Source of the DNA: Lacihabitans sp. LS3-19
GTDB taxonomy: Bacteria; Bacteroidota; Bacteroidia; Cytophagales; Spirosomataceae
Direction: 5' to 3'
Length of the DNA stretch: 64,000 nucleotides
Assembly: GCF_024343575.1 (NCBI RefSeq)
Contig: NZ_RJUA01000001.1
Coordinates: 248,001-312,000, forward strand
Shown here: positions 51,753 through 60,309 of the stretch, piece after piece
How the letters are laid out: each line of letters starts with the position of its first letter
Numbering within the stretch: position 1 is the stretch's first letter
Translations under genes and position numbers: made by a program
The notes under the pieces: generated by a model
What the model was told of the DNA's origin: nothing
Databases searched by the model: none
What the model saw: only the letters and a program-made list of their open reading frames with translations

Positions 51753-52417
51753 CATTAGGTAGCATTAAATTTGACTTATTTACGTTTTCTGCATTTTATA
51801 GTATGCTACCTACTTTGGTGGGGTTTGTTTTTTTTAAAAAGTTAAAGGTTTACTTTAAGGTGCTTTGGCTTAGTTTATTTTTGGGCAATTTGTTGATGTT
51901 GATTTCTAATGTTGATGTTTTATCAAAACACTTCAATACTCATTATTTCTATTATTATTCAATTCTAATTTCAGGTATTTGTTTCCCTCTATTTTTTTCT
52001 ATTCTTCTTAGAAGGCTTCAAAATGTGATCTTGCTTTTTCCCATTTTTATAGTCATTTTTTTATCTTATGATTATTATAAAACGGGTTTCAAGGAGATGA
52101 ATATTTTGCCTTATATATTTATCGATTTTTTTAATATTGTGGCTTGCATCTTGGCTTTTAGGCTTATTTCAAAATTGGATCTTTCTTTAAAGTATTTTCT
52201 GGGTATTCACCTATTTTATTCCTTTTATGACGTTGTCATAAACTTCGCCTCAAGCTATTTTTATAAATACCTAAATGAGCGAATTTTTAATCTTATTTGG
52301 TATAAAGCAAACCCAGTTGTCGGTCTAGTTTATTATACTTTTTTGGCGTATGTTTTTTATGTAGCTTCTAAAGAACAAAAGCCAAATTTCGAGAAAATCA
52401 AAGATTTCAATAATTGA
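51749..52417 (+). CDS. Polytopic membrane protein of the signalling operon
   Basis: A 222-residue integral membrane protein with about seven hydrophobic segments, for example FDLFTFSAFYSMLPTLVGFV, VLWLSLFLGNLLMLI, YYYSILISGICFPLFFSILL and NPVVGLVYYTFLAYVFYV. No domain was recognised. The ATG at 51749 overlaps the stop codon of the lipoprotein gene (ATGA), and the histidine kinase begins 3 bases after its own stop. The tight packing suggests it works with the kinase, perhaps as a membrane sensor. A longer frame from 51689 would run through the lipoprotein tail and is not preferred. Confidence 0.72.
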   Translation: MTLGSIKFDLFTFSAFYSMLPTLVGFVFFKKLKVYFKVLWLSLFLGNLLMLISNVDVLSKHFNTHYFYYYSILISGICFPLFFSILLRRLQNVILLFPIFIVIFLSYDYYKTGFKEMNILPYIFIDFFNIVACILAFRLISKLDLSLKYFLGIHLFYSFYDVVINFASSYFYKYLNERIFNLIWYKANPVVGLVYYTFLAYVFYVASKEQKPNFEKIKDFNN

Positions 52418-52420
52418 AGA

Positions 52421-53494
52421 ATGGCTAAATTTTTACTTATTGCTCTTGTTTTTATTTCTCTAAAATCTTTCAGTCAGGAAGTCAAAATTACCAGTTTTAG
52501 GAGTTCAGATACTTTTAATGACTCTTCCTATATTATTTCAGAAAAGCCACTAAAGCTAGATTATAGAAAGTCACATTTAATTGTTTCGTATATAGACTTA
52601 TCTGATACATTAAGCCCAGTTTATGAGATAATGTTAACGGGGTTTGACGATAAGTGGATAAATGTCGGAAGTCAAACGGTTTATAATTATACAAATTTGT
52701 TTGGCGGGAAATACCAATTTAAGGTAAGGAACATGAGGTTTCCAGATAAGATTGCTAGTTTGAATTTTGAAATTGAGGAGGCTTTTTGGCAGAGACCTTG
52801 GTTTGCGGTCTCTATTGTTGGGTATTTAATGTTAATTGCTGGAATAATTTTTTATTTTTTTCAAACAGCTCGACTAAAGCAACAGAATAGATTCCAAACC
52901 GTAAGAAATGAGATTTCGTCAGATCTTCATGACGACGTAGGATCAACACTTGCCAACATTAGCTTTCTGACCGAAATAGCTCAAATGCGTTTAAAAGAGT
53001 CCAAAAGTTCTGATGTAGAAATGATTCTGGGAAAAATATTAGAAGACTCCAAGCTGATGGTACAGACTATGCGGGGACTTATATGGACCATAAAACCCGA
53101 AAATGATGATGCCGTAGATTTTTTTCTGAAAGTAAAAAACTTGGCTAATGACTTCTTGTCCCCGAGTGAGGTTAAGCTGAAGTTTGTTCAAAAAACCAAA
53201 AAGGACTTAAAGTTAAGCCTGGAAATACAGCGTAACCTTTTTTTGGTAATGAAGGAATCCATCCACAATATATTGAAACACGCCCATGCTACAGAAGTAG
53301 AAATAATCATAAAGTCAGAGGGGAGTTGGCTTCTCGTCCAAATGAAAGATAATGGGAAGGGATTTGATATAGGTGAGGCTTCTAGTGGAAATGGATTGAT
53401 AAATATTCAAAAAAGAATTTTAAGTCTCAACGGTACTGTTGAGTTTATAAATGAAAATGGCCTTAAACTTAGGATTGCCATTCCGATGGTTTAA
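52421..53494 (+). CDS. Histidine kinase with triple-tyrosine-type periplasmic domain
   Basis: A 357-residue sensor kinase. After a signal peptide comes a short periplasmic part with a Y_Y_Y-type domain (YEIMLTGFDDKWINVGSQTVYNYTNLFGGKYQFKVR). One membrane helix follows (FAVSIVGYLMLIAGIIFYFF), then the HisKA_3 dimerisation helix SDLHDDVGSTLANI with phospho-acceptor His170, and a HATPase domain (MKESIHNILKHAHA, MKDNGKGFD, GNGLINIQKRI). In most Bacteroidota relatives the Y_Y_Y domain follows a large propeller; here the propeller is absent, so another protein, perhaps the lipoprotein or membrane protein upstream, may supply sensing. The response regulator follows 24 bases later. Confidence 0.92.
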   Translation: MAKFLLIALVFISLKSFSQEVKITSFRSSDTFNDSSYIISEKPLKLDYRKSHLIVSYIDLSDTLSPVYEIMLTGFDDKWINVGSQTVYNYTNLFGGKYQFKVRNMRFPDKIASLNFEIEEAFWQRPWFAVSIVGYLMLIAGIIFYFFQTARLKQQNRFQTVRNEISSDLHDDVGSTLANISFLTEIAQMRLKESKSSDVEMILGKILEDSKLMVQTMRGLIWTIKPENDDAVDFFLKVKNLANDFLSPSEVKLKFVQKTKKDLKLSLEIQRNLFLVMKESIHNILKHAHATEVEIIIKSEGSWLLVQMKDNGKGFDIGEASSGNGLINIQKRILSLNGTVEFINENGLKLRIAIPMV

Positions 53495-53518
53495 TTCAGA
53501 ATTTAAAACAATGATTAC

Positions 53519-54151
53519 ATGACAAAAATAGCTATTTTTGATGACAACAAAAGCTTTCTTGAAAGCCTCACATTTTTTTTAAAAGACAATCCAAGTTTTT
53601 ATATCGTTGGGACTTTTAATAATGCCATTGACGCCGTCAAAAAAGTAAATAAAAGCACGCCAGATATTATCATAATGGATATTAAAATGCCAGAGGTATC
53701 GGGTATTCAGGCCGTAAAAGAGATTAAAGCAAAATACCCTGAAATTCAAATTCTTATGCATACGGTTTTTGAAGACGACGGGAGTGTTTTTGCGGCTATT
53801 TGTGCAGGTGCTAGTGGCTATATTTTAAAAGGGACCTCGCCAAATGACTTGTTGGCAGCATTGGAGGAGATAAAAAACGGCGGTTCGCCTATGACTCCCT
53901 CCATAGCTAGACAGGTTTTGACGCTCTTTCAAAATCAATTTCAAACCCAAACAGAATTCTATGATTTATCGCCAAGAGAAAAGGATATTTTGAGGTGCCT
54001 CGTCGATGGTCAAAGTTATAAAATGATAGCCGAAAGCCTCACAATCAGCTATCATACCGTGAATGCACACATTAGAAAAGTATATGAAAAACTGCACGTA
54101 AACTCTTCACAAGAAGCCATTTCAAAAGCCATAAGAGAGAGGTTGGTATAA
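53519..54151 (+). CDS. NarL/LuxR-type response regulator
   Basis: A 210-residue response regulator. The receiver domain has the acidic pair Asp8-Asp9 (IFDDN) and phospho-acceptor Asp54 (IIIMDIKMP), with the conserved Lys in GYILKG. The C-terminal LuxR helix-turn-helix is LSPREKDILRCLVDGQSYKMIAESLTIS followed by HTVNAHIRKVYEKLHV. It pairs with the HisKA_3 kinase directly upstream. Targets probably include the surface-protein genes around it. A LytTR regulator gene is 206 bases downstream, which may be one target. Confidence 0.94.
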   Translation: MTKIAIFDDNKSFLESLTFFLKDNPSFYIVGTFNNAIDAVKKVNKSTPDIIIMDIKMPEVSGIQAVKEIKAKYPEIQILMHTVFEDDGSVFAAICAGASGYILKGTSPNDLLAALEEIKNGGSPMTPSIARQVLTLFQNQFQTQTEFYDLSPREKDILRCLVDGQSYKMIAESLTISYHTVNAHIRKVYEKLHVNSSQEAISKAIRERLV

Positions 54152-54308
54152 AGATTCTTTATAAAAAACTGTCTTCAATTTAAAAAGCAAGGGCTTTTTT
54201 TGAAAGTCTAATAGGACTTAAAATCGACTTCTCAGAAATTGATTCTCAGTTATATTTTTTCATAAAATATAGCGAACATTCGCTATTTACTTAGGTATGT
54301 TTAATTCA

Positions 54309-54356
54309 GAAATTTGTACAAGAAAATTAAGAGTGAAACATCAAAGTACAAATTTC
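54309..54356 (+). promoter_or_regulatory. Inverted repeat at the start of the LytTR gene
   Basis: GAAATTTGTAC (54309-54319) and GTACAAATTTC (54346-54356) are perfect 11-bp inverted repeats with a 26-base spacer. The right arm ends one base before the ATG. In DNA it could be an operator; in mRNA it would form a hairpin covering the ribosome-binding region. Either would give autoregulation. Confidence 0.6.
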
Positions 54357-54357
54357 C

Positions 54358-54690
54358 ATGAAAAACATCCTTGTAAAAATTGGCAGTAGAACAAAAGTAA
54401 ACCCGATCCAGGTGGTTGCACTTTTTGCGGTAGACAATTATTCCAAAACTCTTTTGAGTACAGGTCAGGTGATTTTGACTTCCACACATTTGGGCTTGCT
54501 GGAAGAGAGGTTCAACTCTGAGAATTTTTTTAGAATTAACAGATCTTCAGTTATTAATTTCAATTATTTGAAAAGTTATGATGAAAAAAATTTCCTTTTT
54601 GCTAAGCTAAAAAACAATCTAGAGCTAAAAATTTCTCGAAGAAAAAGGAAGGATTTTAAAATGAAACTGGATGAGATTGTTAATGCTTAA
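54358..54690 (+). CDS. LytTR DNA-binding domain protein
   Basis: A 110-residue protein that is almost only a LytTR DNA-binding domain: VVALFAVDNYSKTLLSTGQVILTSTHLGLLEERF, then the FFRINRSSVINFNYLKSY signature. No receiver domain is present, so its activity is not set by phosphorylation in the usual way. It lies between the NarL regulator and the ELWxxDGT surface protein and may control the latter. A perfect inverted repeat overlaps its start region and could be its own binding site. Confidence 0.9.
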   Translation: MKNILVKIGSRTKVNPIQVVALFAVDNYSKTLLSTGQVILTSTHLGLLEERFNSENFFRINRSSVINFNYLKSYDEKNFLFAKLKNNLELKISRRKRKDFKMKLDEIVNA

Positions 54691-54787
54691 ACTGGAAAAT
54701 TTATCTCACTGATTTTTTTAGATTTTGGTAATTCTATTCTTATGAAAGTCAAAAACATATTGATTGAAAATTACAAGTATTATTGAC

Positions 54788-57649
54788 ATGAAAAATATTT
54801 TATTTTTAGCCTTTTTCTCAATTATTCTTTCTGTCTATGGTCAGGGTATCCCTGTTTTTGGTCAGAGTCCGAGTTTGGTCTACGAAGGCAATTATTTTGG
54901 AAATTATACTGATATTGATAGAATTGTAAAGCTTAATACGAGCGGAACGGATATTATACTTTTTCCTTCCAATGACGAGTTTAATGGCAGAGAACTATGG
55001 AAATATGATGAAGCTACTGGCAATTCCACCCGTATTACAGATATAAATACAAACCTAAATGCTAGTTCAATTGGTGAGCTAACTTTTTTCAACAATCTGG
55101 CTTTTTTTGTAAATTACACGCCGCAAGGTGCAAAACTTTGGAGTTCAGATGGCACACCAGTAGGTACAAGTGTATATTTCGATATCTATCCTGGTACCCA
55201 AGCAATTCAGCCGAAGGAGTTGACGGTTGTTGGAAATCAAATGTTTTTTTCGGCAAGAAATGGCATCGAATTGTGGAAAACAGATGGTAACTACCCTACA
55301 GGAAATACTGTATTTGTCAAATCTATATATAATGATTCCGATATTGGGTCTATCTCTAAACTTTTTAAAGCAGGAACCAAACTTTTTTTTGTTTCTCAAA
55401 CCTACAGTTTAAATGAATTCACTTTATGGTCTTCTGATGGAACCACACTCGGAACTATACCACTGAAAAACTTTGGATCATATTTCCCTGCATTATTTTA
55501 TGAACACAATGGCAATTTGTTTTTTTTAGGAAACGATGGCATTTCAGGTTTCGAACTGTGGAAATCAGACGGCACTGTTGCAGGTACTCAAATGGTCGTA
55601 GATTTACAACCCGGCAGCCAAAGTTCCCATCCTATATTTTACACCACATTAAACGGACTTTTATATTTTTCTTCCAATAGCAGTATATATAAAACAGATG
55701 GCACAGCTGCCGGAACGGTGTTAGCACTAAACCATTCTGGTTCTAAATTAAAAGCATTAAATGGCTCCTTATATTTTGTTAAATCAGCATCTGGAAAAGG
55801 TGAAGAAATCTATAAATCCGATGGAACAAACGCTGGCACAGTTTTACTAAAAAGTTATGAATATTTTGATAATGGCAATGGACTGAATAGCCAAATTTCT
55901 TTTTTCGAAAATGGCACCTCTGATGTCTTTTTCAATATCAGAACGAGAGAGTTTGGCGATGAAATTTGGAAGTCTGGAGGTACAGCCGCAACAACCACCC
56001 TCCTGAAAGACATAAGAACTGGCATATTTGATAGTTCACCCTCAAACTATATCAAAAGTGGCAACAAGGTATATTTTACGGCAACAAATGGCCAAAATGG
56101 CTTTGGCTTATACAAGTCAGATGGTACCACTACTGGAACGGTTCGTTTGAGTAGTTTTATTGGGATAAACAACGGAACTTCACCTGATCAAATCGGAATC
56201 CTCAACAACTCCGTTTATTATAATGGATACTCTGGTTTCAATGAATCATTTTTTAGAATAAATACGGCTGTCAATCCAGGCAATTCTTGGAATTTAAAAA
56301 TTAAAAACGTTTCTGATTACCTGGCATTTAATGGCAAAATATATTTTGGCGGAGAGTCTTCATGGGGCAAAGAATTATATGTAGATAACGAAACTTATTA
56401 TCAGCCCTATAATGTGAAGGACATATATGCAGGAACCACCGGTTCTGTTCAAAACAGCAGTAATCCTGCACATTTGACGGCATTAAATAGTACACATTTT
56501 ATGTTTGCGGCTGAAGATACAGATGGCATAGAGCTATGGAAATCTGACGGTACCTCAGCAGGTACCGTAAAAGTAAAAGATATTAACCCAAGTGGCGACA
56601 GTTTTCCAAGTTCATTGGTCAGCTTCAACAGCAATATGTATTTCTGGGCAAATACGCCCTCAGAGGGAGTAGAGTTATGGAAATCTGACGGTACTGCTGC
56701 TAATACCACCATAGTACAAAACTTTAATGGTTTCAATAGCTCAGCCGACCCAAATTCTAAAATTATTAATAATGGCTCCAAGCTTATTTTCGGAATGTAT
56801 ACAAACTATAATACAGGATACGAACTCTATTCTTCTGACGGAAACACCATAAGTCTGGTAAAAGATATAGCTGGAGGAATAAATAGTTCTAGTCCAAGTG
56901 ATTTTATAAAAGGGTCTGGTTCAAATATATTTTTTACTGCAACTACAAAAACCTCAGGGAGGGAGCTATGGATTACAGACGGAACAAACGCCAATACGCA
57001 TTTAGTAAAAAACATCCATCCAACAGGCTCAAGTTCGCCCAATCAACTGATTTTTCTTAACGGCATCCTTTATTTCACCGCCGACGACGGCACAAACGGC
57101 TTCGAACTCTGGCGTAGTGATGGAACCGAAGTAGGTACATATATGGTAAAAGACATCCATTATGGTATTTATAGTAGCACTCCATCAGATTTTTGTATAG
57201 TTAACAACGCCCTTTATTTCTCTGCAGAAGACGCACACCATGGCCGAGAACTTTGGAAAACAGACGGTACAGAAAGTGGAACAGTCTTGGCTTATAATGT
57301 AGCAGATGACTTCGTGACAGAAATAAATAGCTCCAATCCTTTTAACCTTTTTTTTGTTAATGGAACACTATATTTTTCAGCCGACAACAAGATTAACGGC
57401 AGAGAGTTTTTCCATTATAAACCATGTGAACTCACAGACGTTTCATTCAGTCAATTTTCAAGACTCAGGTCAAGTTCACAATCAAGCCTAGGCAGTATTG
57501 ATGCCGCCAATAGTATTCAATATGGCAGAACAAATCATTTTCAGGCATCTTCTTCTATAACCCTAAGCCCCGGTTTTATGATAAAAGCCTCAGACAGTTA
57601 CAGTAGCGTAAATAATGTTTTTACAGCCGAAATAAGGACTTGTTATTAA
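54788..57649 (+). CDS. ELWxxDGT-repeat surface protein with 3-coathanger-stack C-terminus
   Basis: A 953-residue secreted protein (signal peptide MKNILFLAFFSIILSVYGQ). It contains many ELWKSDGT-type repeats at about 45-50 residue spacing (GRELWKYDEATG, GIELWKTDGN, GFELWKSDGTVAGT, GRELWITDGTNA and others), which form a beta-propeller-like fold. The C-terminal 60 residues (IQYGRTNHFQASSSITLSPGF to a final CY) are a 3-coathanger-stack domain like the one at the end of the 47219 gene. The ATG at 54788 starts the signal peptide. It probably acts at the cell surface in adhesion or binding. It follows the LytTR gene by 97 bases. Confidence 0.88.
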   Translation: MKNILFLAFFSIILSVYGQGIPVFGQSPSLVYEGNYFGNYTDIDRIVKLNTSGTDIILFPSNDEFNGRELWKYDEATGNSTRITDINTNLNASSIGELTFFNNLAFFVNYTPQGAKLWSSDGTPVGTSVYFDIYPGTQAIQPKELTVVGNQMFFSARNGIELWKTDGNYPTGNTVFVKSIYNDSDIGSISKLFKAGTKLFFVSQTYSLNEFTLWSSDGTTLGTIPLKNFGSYFPALFYEHNGNLFFLGNDGISGFELWKSDGTVAGTQMVVDLQPGSQSSHPIFYTTLNGLLYFSSNSSIYKTDGTAAGTVLALNHSGSKLKALNGSLYFVKSASGKGEEIYKSDGTNAGTVLLKSYEYFDNGNGLNSQISFFENGTSDVFFNIRTREFGDEIWKSGGTAATTTLLKDIRTGIFDSSPSNYIKSGNKVYFTATNGQNGFGLYKSDGTTTGTVRLSSFIGINNGTSPDQIGILNNSVYYNGYSGFNESFFRINTAVNPGNSWNLKIKNVSDYLAFNGKIYFGGESSWGKELYVDNETYYQPYNVKDIYAGTTGSVQNSSNPAHLTALNSTHFMFAAEDTDGIELWKSDGTSAGTVKVKDINPSGDSFPSSLVSFNSNMYFWANTPSEGVELWKSDGTAANTTIVQNFNGFNSSADPNSKIINNGSKLIFGMYTNYNTGYELYSSDGNTISLVKDIAGGINSSSPSDFIKGSGSNIFFTATTKTSGRELWITDGTNANTHLVKNIHPTGSSSPNQLIFLNGILYFTADDGTNGFELWRSDGTEVGTYMVKDIHYGIYSSTPSDFCIVNNALYFSAEDAHHGRELWKTDGTESGTVLAYNVADDFVTEINSSNPFNLFFVNGTLYFSADNKINGREFFHYKPCELTDVSFSQFSRLRSSSQSSLGSIDAANSIQYGRTNHFQASSSITLSPGFMIKASDSYSSVNNVFTAEIRTCY

Positions 57650-57676
57650 AGAAATCATCACTGCAATTGTTCTTTC

Positions 57677-57793
57677 GGGCATGCCCCTGACACATTCCGC
57701 TATCGCTACATGTGCCAGGGTCGGGCTCTCTGATCCCGCTTTTGTGTCCGGCCAAGGCCAGGCCACAAAGAGCTCCGCGACGATCCCTCATGC
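57677..57793. repeat. GC-rich structured intergenic repeat, copy 3
   Basis: A 117-base GC-rich element in the 460-base gap between the ELWxxDGT gene and the export operon. It is bounded by GCATG / CATGC and has an internal pair CCCTGACACAT / ATGTGCCAGGG with one mismatch, plus a second imperfect hairpin around GGCCAAGGCC. It is a close copy of the element at 46694 and more distantly like that at 33404. The remaining gap (57794-58109) is AT-rich and holds the promoter of the next gene; the short open frames there are not convincing genes. Confidence 0.75.
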
Positions 57794-58053
57794 GGAGTTG
57801 GATTTCGAATACATGTTTATTTTACAAAAAGTACTTATCATTCTCAACTTTTCTTAGAAGTCTTCCCCCCACTTTTAGTTTCTTGAAAAAATAATAGCCT
57901 TAGTTGTACTTCTGATGCATACTTCCCTTATTTTTTCTTTTTAACAGCCTTTTTATCTCCAAAAAATTCCCAACGCAAACGGACAAAACACGTCCGAAAA
58001 TGGACAAAATTGTCTTTCTGTTATTTAATAAATTATTGATTATAAGTGTGTTG

Positions 58054-58061
58054 TATTTTTG
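58054..58061 (+). promoter_or_regulatory. -7 element for the MacAB-type operon (TATTTTTG)
   Basis: TATTTTTG is an exact consensus; a TTG at 58036-58038 lies at a short spacing of 15 bases. Transcription would begin near 58068, about 40 bases before the adaptor ATG. Confidence 0.45.
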
Positions 58062-58109
58062 GCACGAAATAGGAATATTATAAAACACAAATGAAATAAA
58101 CGAAAGATA

Positions 58110-59357
58110 ATGGACGTAATAAAGCCGAAAAAATTCTGGAACAAACAAAAAATAACACTCACAATAATCGGTGTGGCATTGGTAGCTTTCATAAGCTATT
58201 TGGTATTCTTTTCAGATAAAAGATCAAAACTTAACGTAGACGCTGAAAAAATCACTATTTCTGATGTAAAAGAAGGAAACTTTGATGAGTTTATTATAGT
58301 ACAAGGTGCTGTACAACCTCTAAAAACCATTCAATTAGATGCCATTGTAGGTGGCTACGTAACCCAAAAACTGGTAGAAGGCGGTACAAGAGTAGCGAAG
58401 GGAGAAATCATTTTAAGGCTTGAGAATCAACAATTAAAGTTAAATTTCCTTCAGTCAGAAACCGAGGCAAACAGATTGGTAAACGACCTGCAAAATACCA
58501 GACAAAGATTGAAAGTGGAGAAATTCACCTTGAGGAAAACGCTTTCTGAGCTGGAGTTTCAAATGGAACAGGCCAAAGATGCCTACGAACGCAATAAAAA
58601 ACTCATTAAAGATAATGTGATTTCTGAGTCAGATTTTCAAAAATCTAAAAGAGAATATGAGCGTTATGTTAGCCAAAGAGGAATTGAAATAGAATCTCAA
58701 AAATATCAAGAAGAAAGCTCAAATCTACAGATCAAACAGTTGGAAGGCACACTACAAAGAACACAACGTAATGTAGACCTTTGGAGAGAAACTTTAGAAA
58801 ATCTCGTAGTAAAAGCACCCGTTTCCGGACTTTTGTCATCTATAGATGTAGAAGTGGGATCAAACATCAACCAAGGGCAAAATATAGGTCAGATTGATGA
58901 TTTGGATGGTTTCAAAATGCGATCAGATATCGATGAGCATTATATTTCTAGGATATTTCCAGGACTTAGAGGAAGTTTTGAGTTCAACGGAAAATCGCAC
59001 GAGATAGAAATCATAAAAGTTTATCCTGAGGTAAAAAGTGGCCGTTTCGCAGTTGATTTGACTTTTACAGGCAAATCTCCAGATGGTATTAGAAGAGGTC
59101 AATCTTCACCAGTAAGGTTAGAACTTGGCAAAGCTGAAAAAGCAGTTTTGATTCCGGTTGGTGGATTTTTCTCAGATACAGGGGGCAACTGGATTTATGT
59201 TGTTGATGCTTCAGGAAAAAGAGCAGTGAAAAGAAACATTAGCCTTGGACGTAAAAACCCTGAATATTTCGAAGTGTTGAGCGGATTGAAATCAGGTGAG
59301 AAAGTGATAACAAGTGGTTATGAGAATTTTGGAGAGAAAGAAGTGTTGGTGTTTTAA
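58110..59357 (+). CDS. MacA/HlyD-type periplasmic adaptor protein
   Basis: A 415-residue membrane-fusion protein. An N-terminal anchor helix (ITLTIIGVALVAFISYLVFF) is followed by a lipoyl/barrel-sandwich segment (VQPLKTIQLDAIVGGYVTQKLVEGGTRVAKGEIILRLE). A long coiled-coil hairpin runs at about 110-225 (Glu/Gln/Lys-rich), then the second lipoyl half (VKAPVSGLLSSIDVEVGSNINQGQ), a beta-barrel and a membrane-proximal domain (LSGLKSGEKVITSGYE). It links the inner-membrane ABC exporter encoded downstream to an outer membrane channel. It heads a run with an ATPase and two permeases. The outer-membrane TolC partner is not in the window. Confidence 0.92.
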   Translation: MDVIKPKKFWNKQKITLTIIGVALVAFISYLVFFSDKRSKLNVDAEKITISDVKEGNFDEFIIVQGAVQPLKTIQLDAIVGGYVTQKLVEGGTRVAKGEIILRLENQQLKLNFLQSETEANRLVNDLQNTRQRLKVEKFTLRKTLSELEFQMEQAKDAYERNKKLIKDNVISESDFQKSKREYERYVSQRGIEIESQKYQEESSNLQIKQLEGTLQRTQRNVDLWRETLENLVVKAPVSGLLSSIDVEVGSNINQGQNIGQIDDLDGFKMRSDIDEHYISRIFPGLRGSFEFNGKSHEIEIIKVYPEVKSGRFAVDLTFTGKSPDGIRRGQSSPVRLELGKAEKAVLIPVGGFFSDTGGNWIYVVDASGKRAVKRNISLGRKNPEYFEVLSGLKSGEKVITSGYENFGEKEVLVF

Positions 59358-59472
59358 GGAGCTTATTGGAACACTGATTTAAAAGATTGGACACGGATTT
59401 AATTGTTGAAAATTTCTGTCAAATTAATAATCAGAATAACAAAATAGAATATAAAACTTTTGAAATAAAAAC

Positions 59473-59502
59473 AACGCCTACCCTGGCGTTCCTCAGATGA
59501 GG
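59473..59502 (+). promoter_or_regulatory. Two tandem hairpins in the leader of the ABC ATPase gene
   Basis: AACGCC / GGCGTT with a TACCCT loop (59473-59490) is followed without a gap by CCTCA / TGAGG with a GA loop (59491-59502). They end 15 bases before the ATPase ATG. GC-rich against the background, they may affect expression of the ATPase relative to the adaptor. No known riboswitch was recognised. Confidence 0.4.
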
Positions 59503-59517
59503 ATTAGGGAATAAAAT

Positions 59518-60195
59518 ATGCTTAAAATCAGTAACTTAAAAAAAGTCTTCAGCACTGAAGAAATCGAAACTACCGCCCTAAACGGCATAGATTTAGAAAT
59601 CAAAGATGGTGAATTTGTAGCCATTATGGGTCCGTCGGGATGCGGTAAATCTACCTTGCTTAATATCATTGGATTGCTTGACAATCCGAGCGAAGGAAGC
59701 TACACTTTCTACGACACCGAAGTAGCACAAATGAGCGAACGTCAGCGAGCTCAGCATCGTAAAGGAAACATCGGCTTTGTATTTCAAAGTTTTAATTTGA
59801 TAGATGAGTTGACTGTTTTCGAAAATGTAGAATTGCCGCTTTTATATTTAAAAACTCCAACTGCTGAAAGAAAAATAATGGTGGAATCAGCTCTAACGCG
59901 TATGAATATGATGCATCGCCGTAATCACTTTCCCCAACAGTTATCTGGAGGACAGCAGCAGCGTGTTGCTATAGCAAGAGCCGTAGTAGCCAAGCCTAAG
60001 TTGATATTGGCCGATGAGCCAACGGGTAACCTGGATTCAACCAATGGAGAAGAAGTAATGAAGCTTATGATGGAACTCAACGCTGAAGGCACCACAATAG
60101 CTATGGTAACGCACTCGCCATATGATGCTAGTTTTGCTCATCGTATTGTCAATCTATTTGACGGTAAGATAGTTACGGAGAACTTTCATGTGTAA
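59518..60195 (+). CDS. ABC transporter ATP-binding protein (MacB/LolD type)
   Basis: A 225-residue ATPase. Walker A is GPSGCGKST, the Q-loop is [21 protein letters not shown], the signature is [14 protein letters not shown], Walker B is [13 protein letters not shown], and the His switch is MVTHSP. The Q-loop/LID and NLD pattern is that of MacB/LolD-type ATPases that drive mechanotransmission permeases. It sits between the adaptor and two FtsX-like permeases. There are 160 bases before it, with two hairpins, and 114 after it. Confidence 0.95.
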   Translation: MLKISNLKKVFSTEEIETTALNGIDLEIKDGEFVAIMGPSGCGKSTLLNIIGLLDNPSEGSYTFYDTEVAQMSERQRAQHRKGNIGFVFQSFNLIDELTVFENVELPLLYLKTPTAERKIMVESALTRMNMMHRRNHFPQQLSGGQQQRVAIARAVVAKPKLILADEPTGNLDSTNGEEVMKLMMELNAEGTTIAMVTHSPYDASFAHRIVNLFDGKIVTENFHV

Positions 60196-60309
60196 AAGCT
60201 TATGCTTATTCATCACTTTACAGAATTTTAAAATGAAAGTATTGAATCTTTGACCCAAAGCTAAAAGCTGTTTGCCTTCCGAGTCACAAATTATGAAAAA
60301 GCTATAAAA

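Noticed and set aside
57900-58148. Minus-strand open frame upstream of the export operon
   Set aside because: It overlaps the promoter and start of the adaptor gene, has low-complexity AT-driven content and no recognisable features.
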